A stretch of 64,000 nt of DNA from Stenopsyche tienmushanensis (Eukaryota; Arthropoda; Insecta; Trichoptera; Stenopsychidae), in contig WACJ01000552.1 of assembly GCA_008973525.1 (NCBI GenBank), positions 1,674,001 through 1,738,000 on the forward strand, in the 5' to 3' direction. Position numbers and translations under genes: made by a program. Each line of letters starts with the position of its first letter. Position 1 is the first letter of the stretch. This document shows positions 25,241 to 37,335 of the stretch, one piece after another. Below the pieces are notes generated by a model that saw nothing but the letters and a program-made list of their open reading frames with translations, did no database searches and had not been told where the DNA came from.

Positions 25241-27699
25241 TAAATGTAAACTTTTATTCTATTCACTTTAATAAATTAATATATTTTATCTATCATCTAT
25301 TTATTCAGGGGCTTAAATCATTTTATGTAAATTTATGATCAAACAGGAAATGCAATATGTAAAGTTTTCATATCCAAAACATCTTTTGTGGTAAGGAGAT
25401 TAATTTTATTAAATCCATGTTATAATATATGGATATAAAATATTCCTTGCAAGCAAATTCAATTACGTGCTTGTCTATTGCATCAAAGATGAAGCTTTCA
25501 AGGGAACGGATGTATCGTTTTAAAATTGATTTTCACGTAATTTCTTTTCGTTTTACAACGGTCCAACGTCATTTGCACCTACATCCGGTTTTTTCCAGAA
25601 CGATGCGCAAAAACCGGATGCAGCACTACTCTTGCGTAATAAGGCACATCCGTTTTTGCCACGTGGAAAATTGTATTTTCTTTCGCGACGAAGATGTGCA
25701 ATACACCTGCAATCGTGTCACGTCTGCTTATAAATTGAACTGCTAAACTTTTAACATCCTGCTCTATGATTATTATTTTTTTAAATAATAAATCTCGTAT
25801 ATTCGTACCAAATCCCACCATAGATCCTCATAACTCCATTAGACTTGCCCCTGAGTACTTATAAAGATGCAGACAGTTCCACCGATTAATCTGCCTAATG
25901 AACGCTATTATTTATCCGTGCGCATTCATTAAACTGTCGCACGGTCGGTTGAAGTCTGAACGGATCTACTTTCGAAGCCTGATTCGTGCTAAACCTTACT
26001 AAGGTTCTACCTCTATTGATACAACCTTCAACTATACATTGTTTAACTTTTCCAATTCCAATTCTAAAAGAAAACCAAATCCTTCCTTTATTGCTTAAAA
26101 CACTTCAAGAAAAATCAATCGACATAAATCAATCACGCGCCGCCTATTGCGAAATTGAATTATACCCTCATAAGTCACTGATCCTTAAAATTAATTTTGA
26201 ATTGTCTCTTTTAAAGCATCGAATCCTATTTATATATTTAAATGTAACCTTATTTTTATATTATTATAAAATAGCCATAATAATATAGTCGCTCCATTGA
26301 CTTTGCTTTATTAAATTATTCATTATGTGGTGGATGCTGACTAAATCCGCCATAACGGAAGAAATTTTTGCGAATTTTATGGAAACCGGAATTAAAAGAA
26401 ACATCGATTTGAATGCGCAGAAAGGTATCTTATTATTCATAACGGAAGTCATCGCGGCATCAATCTCGTATTAGGGCCGTATTTTTATCACCCATATTCG
26501 CAAAATATTCGTATTTTTTCTGGCGACTATTTTCGCATTCGAAAATACTCCAATCAATATGTTTAGGGATAAAATAGAACGGGCTCGGTATTTCTTAGTG
26601 GGTGGTTTCAAGTCTTACCCTTATTACAGATGCAATATATTACGAAGAGACAGAGAAGCTGCAGGGTTGAAAACGGGGTGGTTTGATATCGCGCAGGCAC
26701 AACAACGAAGAAGCTATGAACTTGAACAATGGAGGCTCATTTAATACAAAAATAAATTTATAGATTGAATCATCATTTCGAAAATAAAACCAAAATTTAC
26801 TTCTAATGTAAAATTTTTGCCGTTCAACCTTAACAACGTAAAAATTTTAATATTTTTTTATTTGCATAATATTCAAAAATTAATATATTTTATTTAATAT
26901 CATATAATTTCTTTAATTGAATTTTTTTTTAAAGAATTAAAATTAGTTAAATAAGACTCCAGGGCCGATGTAGAGGCAAAACGGCACTGCCTAGGCGTCG
27001 TATTTACTCAATTCCCCTAACAAATGGAGCTGGTTGTACGTCCAAGGTGTCAGGTGTAGTACCTCCACATGCCTACCCTGTAACCTGAAGGTGGGTAGGT
27101 GACGTCTTTAATATATTACTGTGGATATTTTGGGCCACGTTTAATTCACTTCCTCACTCCCTCTTGATTCACTATTCACGCGTAATTCCAATGGTTCATT
27201 ACGTCTTGAGTCCTTGAAGCTTTAGGCTTCAATGGGCAATTGGATAGAGGTATCACTCACTTCCGCCGCCGTGATTTTTAGCACCTGCGACAAACTGAAT
27301 TTGCCATTTTATGTATATCTTCAATGGGGATGCCATTATGTCCATTTGGATGTCTCCAATTTTTAAATCCTGAGAAAATTGCAAATTGGCCGATTTTAAC
27401 CTTTGTCATAGTAATCGTCATTAAAATTATTCTTGTTGGGGAAAATATTCATTATATTTTATTTATACCAAATTTTAAAATATTTGATATGTAAATGATT
27501 AAGCTAAAATGATTTCAGTCGTTTTTTAAATGATCTATGGTCTCATATTTTAATGCTGAAGATTATTGAATTAGTACTAACAATTTTGCGCAATAACAAC
27601 AAATTTAAATTTCTAAATAAGAATTTTTTAAGACATTCAAATAACGGATGGAATAGTTAATTTGCATTATTCATTAAATTTATATTAAACAAAGAAATC
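25241..27699. other. Non-coding region
   Basis: Balanced composition at 25430-26000 and at 26930-27330, the latter including GTAACCTGAAGGTGGGTAGG. Within 25560-25620 an inverted pair occurs (CATCCGGTTTTT and AAAAACCGGATG, about 25582-25622), giving a hairpin with a short loop. Frames of up to 105 codons are unrecognised. Confidence 0.4.
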
Positions 27700-27965
27700 A
27701 AGCTTATTCTGGATCAATTTGATCGATCATAAATATTGATACATATAATTAGGGCTTTGAACCGTTATATTTTCGCTACGGTTTTATTTCCATTTAAATC
27801 TTAATTTTCCATTTCTAATTCTACCATTGGATCTTTGGTAGATCATAATTTACAACCTATCAAATTTGATTAAAGATTATTCAGCAATCTGAATTTGAGT
27901 CTGAGTCTCTATAATGAGCATTCTGGAGTCAACCCACTAATACAACACCTGATCAATAGTTGCAC
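27700..27965 (+). repeat. Dispersed repeat family, copy 6 (opposite orientation)
   Basis: Matches copies 7 and 8 through GATCGATCATAAATATTGATA and through a segment reading AATCTGAATTTGAGTCTGAG then CTATAATGAGCATTCTGG, which corresponds in order to 37255-37300. Confidence 0.55.
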
Positions 27966-29557
27966 AGCTTCCTGCAGAACTGGGGTCTCTTCGATATCCA
28001 TTCAAGATTAATAACGTTCATAACGCTTCATTTTCGCAACATTTTCGTTTTCCACTTTTAGTTCTTATTTGTAAACATTCAACTTATAATTCACTAGATA
28101 TAAATATATTAAGAAAAATAGCATAACAGAGACCATCAAGATCCTCCAGTCATTTTAATTTTATACGTGTATTATTGTTAGAATGAATATAAGTTGATTT
28201 TAATGGGTCTTTCGAAGTAATACACAAGTAGATCCTGTCATAGATAATACGACAAGTCTCTCGAGGAGTGTCCTTTGAGAGTACTTCGCACCTTCGCGAC
28301 ACATCGTCGCGTGCATCATCAGAAATTTAGCTTAGGCAAGATTGCTTCCTTTGAGAATTCGCCTCATTTTAAACGGAAGTATCGGAACAATTGTGGCACT
28401 CAGCCTTCGAGGAAGTTTCCTGGAGTGAAGTTATTTGCATACATTATTATCACAGGTGTAGAGAGCGCAGCCAGTGAAACGTCTTTCCTGTTTCACAACC
28501 CTCCCTTGCACAACTTGTACATGAGCCCCGAGACAAATTTGTGTGTGAGGACATCAGACAGGCTAAATCATACCCTCTACATTTTGCATTTGTTAACAGG
28601 CGAACTTGACATTTCCAGTCATAAACACTGTTAAATTCATATGATTATCCTGCAAATGATATGCATTAATCACTTTTTCTGAAGTCTACACTATTTGTGG
28701 CGAAACATCTTAATATCATACACATGTTTACTCATATGAGCTCGCATTTATATCACTTTGCAATTGTCACAGGACAAAACAGCGCTAGTAAAAGCCATGG
28801 CAATGTAGCTAAGCAACTAAGTTACATTTTTTGCTGACCCAAATGCATCTCCTGAAGCTGCGGAATATTTTTGTATGCAAAAGTTGCAACAACTTTGCGA
28901 GAAGGCTAAACTTGGTTCCACCACCCCAACTGCAATTGCTCACATTACAGCGTGGTATTTTAAAAATTCAGCTTAGTCGCTCTAATCTAAAACACCCCCG
29001 TGTTTTTATATGCTCAGGTTAAATGACTTACATTAATCAACGAAATTGCACGTACGCTTTATTACAAAAATGTTTTAAAAGCTTTTATAAAGCTGCTACA
29101 ATGTTGACAATTATAGTAATAAATAGTTAAGTAGTTCCCATTCAAAGCTCATTAAAGTCATCAGTTATTTCAGTACTTAAACATGATTTTATTTAAAAAT
29201 ATCACGTTAATTGTTCATGTTACTGACGGCTTAAACTATTACTATTTTAATAAATTCATCAATGTAGTGTTCCTATTAAATAACGAGGCTGATGATTTAA
29301 CATAATATAATTAAGAAAATTTATTCTTAAACTAATTTTTCCTTAATAATAGTCCCTTCTTTTTATTATTCCATCGATGAAAGTATTGTTGTGGATTTAT
29401 CATTCATCAACTATCTGAAAGACTCTTTTGTGTTTTACTTTACATTAGTAATTGATACAATACAAGCTATACGTCTGACAAGCTTCTCGATTGGGATAGA
29501 AAATGCATGGATATTTGTAGTATTTCTATTTTATTTGATAATACATAAGAATTAATT
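27966..29557. other. Non-coding region
   Basis: Balanced at 28220-29030 and AT-rich after it. It contains the longest open frame of the window (119 codons at 28275-28634, +), which has no recognisable domain, no family resemblance and no splice context I can support. I do not call it a gene. Confidence 0.35.
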
Positions 29558-30595
29558 TCATTAAAAAAATGAGATAAAAAAATAGAAAAAAGTATTTGAA
29601 CAGTTTTGCTGAGTACATTGCCGGGCCACTTTTTGCGTCAATTGCGGCTTACAATCGACTAGGTATCGAGGAAATGAACTCCTGACGTTGTTCTGTGGTG
29701 AGGTTGTCGCATTATTTTTTGAAACCAAGTCCAAATCTCCACACAAGAAGATGCTTGAGTTGGATATCGAGCTTTGGCACACTTGACTTGATACCAGAGG
29801 TTCTCGATTGGATTCAAGTGCAGAGACTGAGCAGACCAATAGAGGACTTTCCAATTATTCTTCTCCAATCACTTTTTGACAGAACGAATAGTGTGTTTGG
29901 GGTCGCCCGCCTCCGCGTTTGACAGTTGGTTGAATTGACTTGCTCTCGGGACTTCTTCAGGCCTTGAACCAGCTCCACTGCAAATCGTCTCATAGGATAC
30001 GGATGATTTTCGTTTCATCTGACCAGATAACCCGTTTCCAATCTTCTAAAGTCCTGTTAATTTAGGTTTTTGTAAATTCAAGCCTCTTCCAGCACTAGTA
30101 TGAAGTTCACCCTATTTAACGGAGAGATAACCAGCAGACTTGAGTGCCCTTGCAACTTTCATTCAACTGACGTCTACTTGGAGAAATTCCTTGACTTGAG
30201 CCGCAATCTGCACGGTGTTATCAACTAGAATTCTGCCACCCAACACACTTGACATATAATGCGCTCTATTAATTTCAGCGGTCTTCCTGCTTTGTTTTTT
30301 GGACAAACATCGAACAGGCCCTTGCGAATTTATTGAACCAAAGCTGACTCCCGTGTGGTTCATAATAACTCAGTGTATTGACTAGGGTGTATTAAAACGC
30401 AGCAGGGTCTCGATTTGTTTTTTCTTGCTGTTGCTGAGAAACTTTATCGATCAGAAAACCAGTAAAAATGATTCTTAGTTGTGTAATCTTTCAATAAATG
30501 GTTTAGCCAGTGAATATCGATAGAGAAGCCTGTGCACACAAAACTGTTCAAATCTGTTTTTCTATTTTTTGTCTTACTTTTTCTTTCAATAAAAT
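29558..30595 (-). mobile_element. Decayed Tc1-like element with terminal inverted repeats
   Basis: Ends are inverted repeats of about 50 bases: inner edges read TTTGAACAGTTTTG at about 29595-29608 and its complement at 30540-30553; moving outward both arms carry AAATAGAAAAA and an A-rich stretch. The element spans about 1.04 kb, shorter than typical intact Tc1 elements (about 1.3-1.7 kb), and encloses a minus-strand transposase remnant. The outermost ends in A/T runs are uncertain by a few bases, so the TA target duplication is not resolved. Confidence 0.85.
29600..30440 (-). pseudogene. Tc1-like transposase remnant
   Basis: Minus strand, in order: a paired-like N-terminal half ending with VDNTVQIAAQVKEFLQVDVS and KVARALKSAGYLS (30120-30360); VIWSDET (first catalytic Asp, 30013-30033); SIQPTVKRGG near 29930; DPKHT near 29895-29910; KNNWKVLYWSAQS; and LNPIENLW (third catalytic residue Glu, near 29800-29825), then a C-terminal tail. 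Family enzymes have SPDLNPIENLW; here the preceding Asp is replaced. The joining of PTVKRGG to DPKHT removes the segment containing the second catalytic Asp (first D of the family's QQDNDPKHT). Stops and frame changes add to the inactivation. Confidence 0.85.
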
Positions 30596-33500
30596 TCATA
30601 CTTATACAATATTAAATATATCAGAAATACTATCTTTTGAAGTCTAATTTGTTTAATAGCCATAATCAATATATAAAAACTAATTTAAAAATTGTTACCA
30701 TTTTAATAATATTTAAGGATTTTCAGTTATATAAAATTGCAGATATCATTATAATACCAATACGCATAAATTTTGATGCAAAATGCATTTATTTTCAATT
30801 ATATTGTCATGCGAAGCGACAAATTATAGCATTGTAATTTTGTACTATTGTCATCTAATTCAATGCCTGTATTAATTTATTTTAATTTTTATCTTCCTTA
30901 TTGAAACTTTTGAGAAAGTTGATACAAATCACCTCGTTAAATCTTTTGCTAACTATTTTGAACTCAGGTCTCACAATGCCATTAAAACGCTCTCGCTGCT
31001 TGTTATTAGTACAACCGATTCGAGGATTCTCTTTTAATTTTTGTTGCGCAAACTTTTTGCCACAACAGCTTATTTAGAAGTTGTAAATATGGAAAGTTTG
31101 AAGTAAGCCGGTATTCCTTTGGTGTGTGGTATCCCTTTGAAAGTCCTTATAATTACGCGGTTCCCGTGGCTACTTGCAGCGCGGCCAAATTGTCCCACTA
31201 ATTTCAACTTCAAACAGTTATACGAGAATTCGTAGCAATTTTACAATCTTAAGTTACGAGGACAGAAGGTGAGCGGATGAAGGCCCTCCCGGTGGGCGGA
31301 GAAGGCTAGAATTCCTGGAGCGTTTCTTAATTGCAACCTGGTAATGACGGGGACTTTCGTCGCACAAGTTTGTTGTACAGGTATGATTAAACTGAGCACG
31401 TTAAAGAGGTTACTGCTCAAAAAGTTAAGCAACTGTTCTTTATTCTGTAATGCTCTTTTTTGCCAACTTTTTTCATGAGAACAAATACGAAAAAGGCGAA
31501 AACTTAATGAGAAAATTCTAAAGGCAAAGTGTACAACTCAACAGCTTTGAACGAATATAGAACAACATGTATTATAAAAAATATAAGATCGATTATTTAT
31601 ACTGATTAAGAAAATCAAGTAGGCAAGCGATGTATAACCGGTGGTTGCTTGAACGTGGGTAAGGTGAGTGAGGGTCGTGAAACTGGGTATAAAGTTATGC
31701 AAACTTTAAAAGGGTGTCAGTTCTGCTGAAATTTATACATTTGATACGGCAAGCAGGTTTGTAACTATGGAATTATTTGGAGAGAACTGCTTTGCTGATG
31801 ATACACTTTCTGCTTATTATCCGTTTTATTACTGTCGTGACAGAGGCCCTTACCTATGCATACAGTACCCACTCCAAACTATATATCTTTTTTAAAAGTC
31901 ACTTACATGAAATATGTTCACAGCTTTATAAAACCATTCTTTGGATTTTCTGACAAAATTAAGGACGGGTTCCAATAAATCCTTACAGACTATTTTTTTA
32001 ATTGCAGGCAACGAATATCTTGCTAATAATGCAAGTTTCATACTCAATTAAGTGCTTAAAGTTCATTTGAAATAATGAAATGAATCATTAAATGTAATTA
32101 TTTGATTAAATGATCATTCAAAATTAATGATTATAAATTATTTAATTATTCAAATCATTGACTTTATTAAACTAAAATACAGATATTCTATTTTTTTTAG
32201 CATTATGCTATTTTGCAATCATTATATTACTGATTAGAATATTTTCTTTGAGTTCTCTGGTTGTTAACTAGTATTTTAATCTGAATTCTGCTAATTTGTT
32301 TTATATATATTGATTTATTTTGATAGATGTGAAAAATGTATTAAAAGATTCTACATTCTTATCATTTTGCTTTATGGTAACTCACAGACCACTCCAGTAT
32401 GTATCGGGCTATTAAGTTTAACGTTTCTAAATTGTGTGTTTGATATCTTATCAATAGAAGAGGCTTTAAGTATCTCTTTAAATTTTAATAGAAATAAAGT
32501 AAAACAAATTTGGTAATACGCGTGGGATATCTTCATTTTTCCAATATTTAATATTTGGCTTAGTATTAGCAAAACACCTCATACTTCAAGATTTACACTG
32601 AAGTACGCATTTCAATTCAAAATTAAGCTAATAAATACATTTATTTATTCAATCAATACGCCTCTTCTTAGTCAAAAATATATTTATCTAAACGCCTAAA
32701 TATATTTGCACGATATATACTTTCCCAAAAATAATTCTATTACAATTTAAAGTGAAAGCTTGCAAAAGCTTCTCTAATGGAGAATTTAAATAGATGATCG
32801 AAATGCAATCGTGGTTGATTCCAATTACAGATGAACTACTTAAATCTTATCAAAGCCTACAGGGGGGGGGGGATAATTTATTAACAACTCGAGAGACCAA
32901 TACAAATCGATACACAACCCAAGACCCATTTCACATCCTGACCATGGCAATTTCGAACAATTGAATAAACAATTATTCGGTTTCTCCCATACAAAATGGA
33001 CTCTGTGATACGGAATGTAAATACGGCCGATTTGGGAAAACGTGAGGTTTTCGTGTAACTAAGAAATTATAGCATCCCCCGGATATAAACGCGTCTATGT
33101 ATTACAACACCGCAAGGGTAGATTTAAATCACCTTGGCAGACGGACAACTTGACAGGTGGGCCATTAATAAGCAAACAGTCACGTTATAATTTGCAAGAT
33201 AAACAAGTCTCAGTTTCCTTGCAATGCCACTTGTTAATACAACCCTTTTAGTATCATACAAACTATGTATGGAAGCTAATGGCGAATCTAAATAAGGACG
33301 TCGAAATTGCACTTTGGCGGGATAAAATGTATTTTAATGGACAATTTTAAACGGGTTTTTATATCACCTCGGCACGAAAGAAGCTTTTTATATATGAATA
33401 TCAATTATTCTCGGGTGGAAGGCATAAATTCACCGTTAAGGCCTACTTTCGTTCCGTCCTTAGGGGTAATAATAGTAAATCATAAGATATTCTCAAAATC

Positions 33501-34383
33501 TGTGTAGGCGTTAAAATAAGTTCATGGTTTATATTAAAGACAAAGTATCCATGTGATGTTGTAATTTTTAAAGATGTTATAATTCAACATTCATTAGAGA
33601 ATTTGTGCTGTCAACGTGTCACGACAACTCGACGTTAACTTCTGTCAATATAGATGAAACATCCAAGTCACAACTATGGAAGGCAACAAGTTTACTTTTC
33701 AAGATTACGGCATACAAGTATACATTCAAGGAATGCGATAAATAACCATTTTGCATCTCCTTGAAGCAAAATAATATAATTTATGCATACATTGCGTTTG
33801 GGAAATCTCCCTTTTTTAAAGCGCTAAGTACCACTCAGTCTTTCACAAAGACTGCCTCCGATGTTGAATGCAAATAATTGCATTTCGCAGTAGATAGTAA
33901 CATCGGAAACGTTAGATGGGGGGGTAGCTATCCAAGAAGATCCGGCATGGGGTGGCAAATTTAATGAAAAATATTTTAAGTACTGCGTAAGAACGCATCA
34001 TCCCACTCGCTTTGGGATCCCTTTGATATCCGGCATTCGGTTTAATTTCTGGAGAAGAAAAAATGAGATAAATTACGTCCACGAAACAGATGTACAAAGA
34101 TTCAACTTACATTTCCATTATGAAATATTGCCATTTGACTACACTGCCTGAAACAAACAGCGTTAATGTAAATTAAAATGAATACTTGAGTAAGAAAGCC
34201 GATGCTTCAAAATGGTTTTAATATTTGATTCGTTTTTTCCCTTTGAATAAATAAAAAACGTCGACAAAAATTAAAGGATAGGGTTGCTTGAAATCAACCA
34301 GGCAAACACATCTAAGCTGAGTTTTTATATCTTAATAATATTTATTTTTATAATCATCAAATCATATCTACTTTATAAGACAC
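30596..34383. other. Non-coding region
   Basis: Largely AT-rich, with balanced stretches at 31000-31440 and 33000-33520. An uninterrupted G11 run sits at 32872-32882. No frame shows a domain. Confidence 0.45.
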
Positions 34384-34507
34384 ATAACACATAAATCAAT
34401 AAGTTAGTATGATTTTTTTCACTTCTAAACTTTTTTCTTCTTCATTTGGGATAGTTTTTTCGCAATGTCTCCCCACAAAAAAATGGAACTTATTGAGTGA
34501 TATGTTA
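34384..34507. mobile_element. MITE, family A copy 1
   Basis: Ends are inverted: ATAACACATAAATCAATAAG at the left pairs with sequence ending CTTATTGAGTGATATGTTA at about 34489-34507. The interior shares CTAAACTTTTTTCTTCTTC and TTCATTTGGGAT with the element at 55378-55500. About 124 bp, non-coding. The shared interior and ends of two separate loci establish it as a repeated element. Confidence 0.85.
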
Positions 34508-34929
34508 CATCTCATTTTATTTGTGGATCATGTCTTAATATTGTGGAATAGCTTGGGCTTTTATTATATTGGTAAAACCATACCAACTACTGGAAAAGTA
34601 CTCAAACTTCCAATCGATCGTCTTGATTTGTATTCAACTTGATTTCGTGTATCTAAAAAAGAAAATACTGTAAGATGTAATCATCTATACAGATCATAAA
34701 AATTCAAAGTTCTACCAACAAGAAATGTTTTTTCATATTTTCTTGATATAGACTGATACTTAAATTAATACCTGAACTATTTTTTACGTGGAATGGAATT
34801 TAATTATTACAAATGGAATATAATTATTTCGCTGAAGATAAAGAAATGTTTATTTTGTCTATTGATTTTTCATTCATATGGAACGTACTTATTAAATTTA
34901 TTAAGGAGCTAGAGAGAAAAAAAATAGTT
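34508..34929. other. AT-rich non-coding stretch
   Basis: No recognisable element. Confidence 0.5.
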
Positions 34930-35110
34930 TTCCTCCAAAAAAATCCTGCAAAAAGTAAGTGGTCGCACTAGTAACTCAATCGTCATGAGTACAAATGTGG
35001 TGTGTAGTGACGATGTGGCTGGCGACCACATTTTTAAAACATATATTCGCTATGACAAATCATGCCAAAATGATTGGCAATAGTTCCATAAAAGGGATTG
35101 CTTAAAGCCA
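34930..35110 (+). repeat. SINE-like relic with hairpin
   Basis: Shares with 53170-53300 the order CCTCCAA-A run, GTAACTCAATCGTC (GTAACTCAATCATC there), and a later segment AAAATGATTGGCAATAGTTCCATAAAA (AAAATAG-TTTACAACGATCTCATAAAA there). The head has a weak tRNA-like layout (A-box-like TGGTCGCACTAG, poor B box). Arms GTGGTCGC (34969-34976) and GCGACCAC (35022-35029), with ATCGTCA and TGACGAT inside them, also form a long imperfect hairpin. Confidence 0.45.
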
Positions 35111-35278
35111 TCAAAAAAAAAATATTACAATGCCTCCCCAGTTTATTCATGTCCGTTGCATAACATCAAATTATTTGCACCCCATCTCATAATATTTTAC
35201 TTTAACATTGTATAGGCGGTAATCGACAGCTTCATTTTAAATCAGCATATGAGTAGAAGCCCCCGGCTAGCTGTCTAA
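35111..35278. other. Non-coding stretch
   Basis: Short AT-rich spacer with nothing recognisable, turning balanced at about 35255. Confidence 0.5.
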
Positions 35279-35336
35279 CACAAAGCTTGTGTTTACCATG
35301 TCGACCGATGGTCGCCCCGGGTGCAAAATTGCACCC
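35279..35336. repeat. Cluster of three inverted repeats
   Basis: Within 58 bases: CACAA-AGC-TTGTG (35279-35291), CGACC-GAT-GGTCG (35302-35314) and GGGTGCAA-AA-TTGCACCC (35319-35336). All are perfect. They lie about 130-190 bases before the recursive splice signal. Confidence 0.95.
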
Positions 35337-35404
35337 TCTCTATGCACCTGTCAGTATCATGCGTTTGTATTAAAAAATGTTTGACTGTAATCGAACGCAT
35401 GGAT

Positions 35405-35475
35405 GTAACTGTTTAATATATATTTTTTTCTTCGCTTTATTAATTTTTCTTTATTTATTGTTCCAGGTAAGTACG
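35405..35475 (+). promoter_or_regulatory. Candidate recursive (ratchet) splice site
   Basis: A pyrimidine-rich tract of about 40 bases starting near 35423 leads into TTCCAG, and the AG (35465-35466) directly abuts GTAAGTAC (35467-35474). Thus a strong acceptor and a strong donor share one junction with no exon between them. Possible branch sequences lie upstream (GTAACTG near 35405, TATTAAT near 35439). Known ratchet sites in long Drosophila introns have this structure: after the upstream exon is joined here, the regenerated donor is used for the next splice. The implied transcript runs on the + strand and must begin upstream of this window's site and end beyond it. No other place in the window, on either strand, has an equally good match by eye. 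Chance occurrence cannot be excluded from one sequence. Confidence 0.6.
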
Positions 35476-37119
35476 AGCATCGATCGACCAAAGAATATTT
35501 GATTTGTTTTGGGGGACTTGGTGAGATCAATTTGATATTTTACTGGATGACATATGGTTTTTGTTAGTCAGTTTATCCGTTTAATTTTCCATTCTGAATC
35601 CTTGCGGAATATTAGTTATAATCAACTGCAAATCCCACATCGCATTGCATTGTATCTGAAATGACAGTTGCAATTTAATATGTCCCTGGAACGCATTCCA
35701 GGGGTCCTCTTTGATTTATCATTGTTATGAACATTTCCGCTTGCCGGAAGAGAGCCTCAAAGGTAAATTAACTCGAACGCAACTCCCTGTTTCAACCCCC
35801 TAGATGTAAATGACGCACGACCCGGTGGACGTGTGGCAAAGGAGGATTACTCATTTGATTCGCTCATGTCAGCCGAACCGACCATTCAACAGATCCCCCG
35901 TTTACCGACCGGTGAATAAACATGCATTCCGGTGAACGTCTTCTTCCACCGGAACGGATGTCCAGCACATTAAACTCTCGAGCTTTGCCCCAAACTTTTG
36001 CTGGGAGCTTTCGCGGCATTAGCCAGCAAACGTGTATGAATATCTTTGATGTTTATTTAACGGAAAACGTATTTGCAGAAGCTTTTCATTAATGTGGAAA
36101 ATGAACCACAGAGGATGTTGATATGCGAAAAGTTTCATATTTACGCAGATTATAAAAGCTATCAAAACTAAAAGCATCGTGATAATGATCTTATACTTAA
36201 AATTCACATTTAAATCATCATTTATACAGAATAATTTTTAAGTAAATTATAAAATACTCCGGATTTGACTTGTTTATCTGCGTACTTAATATGGTCCGAG
36301 GAAAGGATTAAATAGGTTTACAGACCATTAGCAGTCCTTTTATAGCCTTAATCTGCTGGACATAGCATAATGTGCAAGGAATGTAATGCAAATCGTGCCA
36401 AACCGCAATGAGTTTTCAAAATTATGCTCCACAATAAAATAAATAAATTCGATTCCCGATGTCGTCTATCAAAATTAGGTATCCTTTTGTCGGTACAAAT
36501 TCGGGATGCAACCAGCTGAAATAGGGGAAAAAAGGTTGTATGCGTCTCGGAGCTCGCCACGTCGTCGTTATTCAATTTACATGCAAATGTGGACCGTGCC
36601 GTGTCAATACAGACATGTCTTGCAAACAGGAACTCGTCTCTGTCCACGATCAAATATTTCAGCCTTTATCATGGATATGCGTTACATTTTTATTTGGAAT
36701 GTTGCTGAAAAGTCTACTGTAAATATGTACCGAAAGGCAGACGGGGCCGTAAACATATTTCTTGGTTTTTTTATCGATGTATCTGAGTCAAAATAGCGGA
36801 GGATAAATATTTTTGCTGGAAAATAACATCGAACATTGACAATCGATGGAGCACTGATTATGTCTTACAAATTCTGTATACACTTTATAGTGTAAACATA
36901 TTAGTATTTACAAAAAGGCGTATTTTCATATACAGAGATAAATTTTATAAAATTTGTTATCAGTTGTAGTCAATCTCTATGGGAGATTTTACTATGAAAA
37001 ATATTTATGTGGTGGCTTTCAATTGCCTTCCATATGTATTTAGTTTATGATAGGATTATTCAAATAGAAATTTTAAGCAGAATAAAATCTATACAGAAAA
37101 GTGAACAATCGATTCAACA
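35476..37119. other. Balanced blocks, candidate regulatory DNA
   Basis: Positions 35680-36030 and 36340-36800 are balanced in composition; the first is rich in CCGGTGAA-like words (near 35908 and 35930). Opposing frames of about 100 codons at 36348-36653 (-) and 36506-36796 (+) share the same bases and have no recognisable domains. Confidence 0.4.
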
Positions 37120-37335
37120 AGATCGATTTCATTATTCATCTCAGCATTACTTTTTCCATCCAAGATCCAAAAAATGAAGCTTAATCTGAATCTAAATATT
37201 AATACATTCGATCTGTCAAATTTGTTGATGGGATGATATTATTTTATATAATCTGAATTTGAGCCCGAACTTTTATAATGACAGTCCAGTATCTGACCCA
37301 CTTTAATAATACTTGGTCATATTTATTTAATAGCT
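37120..37335 (+). repeat. Dispersed repeat family, copy 7
   Basis: Contains ATCCAAGATCCAAAAAATGA, AAATATTAATACATTCGATC and TCAAATTTGTTGA in the same order as copy 8, and AATCTGAATTTGAGCCCGAA in common with copy 6. Confidence 0.6.

Noticed and set aside
28275..28634. 119-codon open frame, the longest in the window
   Set aside because: No recognisable domain, no supporting splice or start context, and similar-length frames occur by chance in the balanced blocks.
32872..32882. G11 run as a functional G-rich element
   Set aside because: A single homopolymer run; may be slippage or a sequencing effect.
36348..36796. Opposing frames of about 100 codons
   Set aside because: Both strands are open over the same bases and neither product shows a known motif, so base composition explains them.
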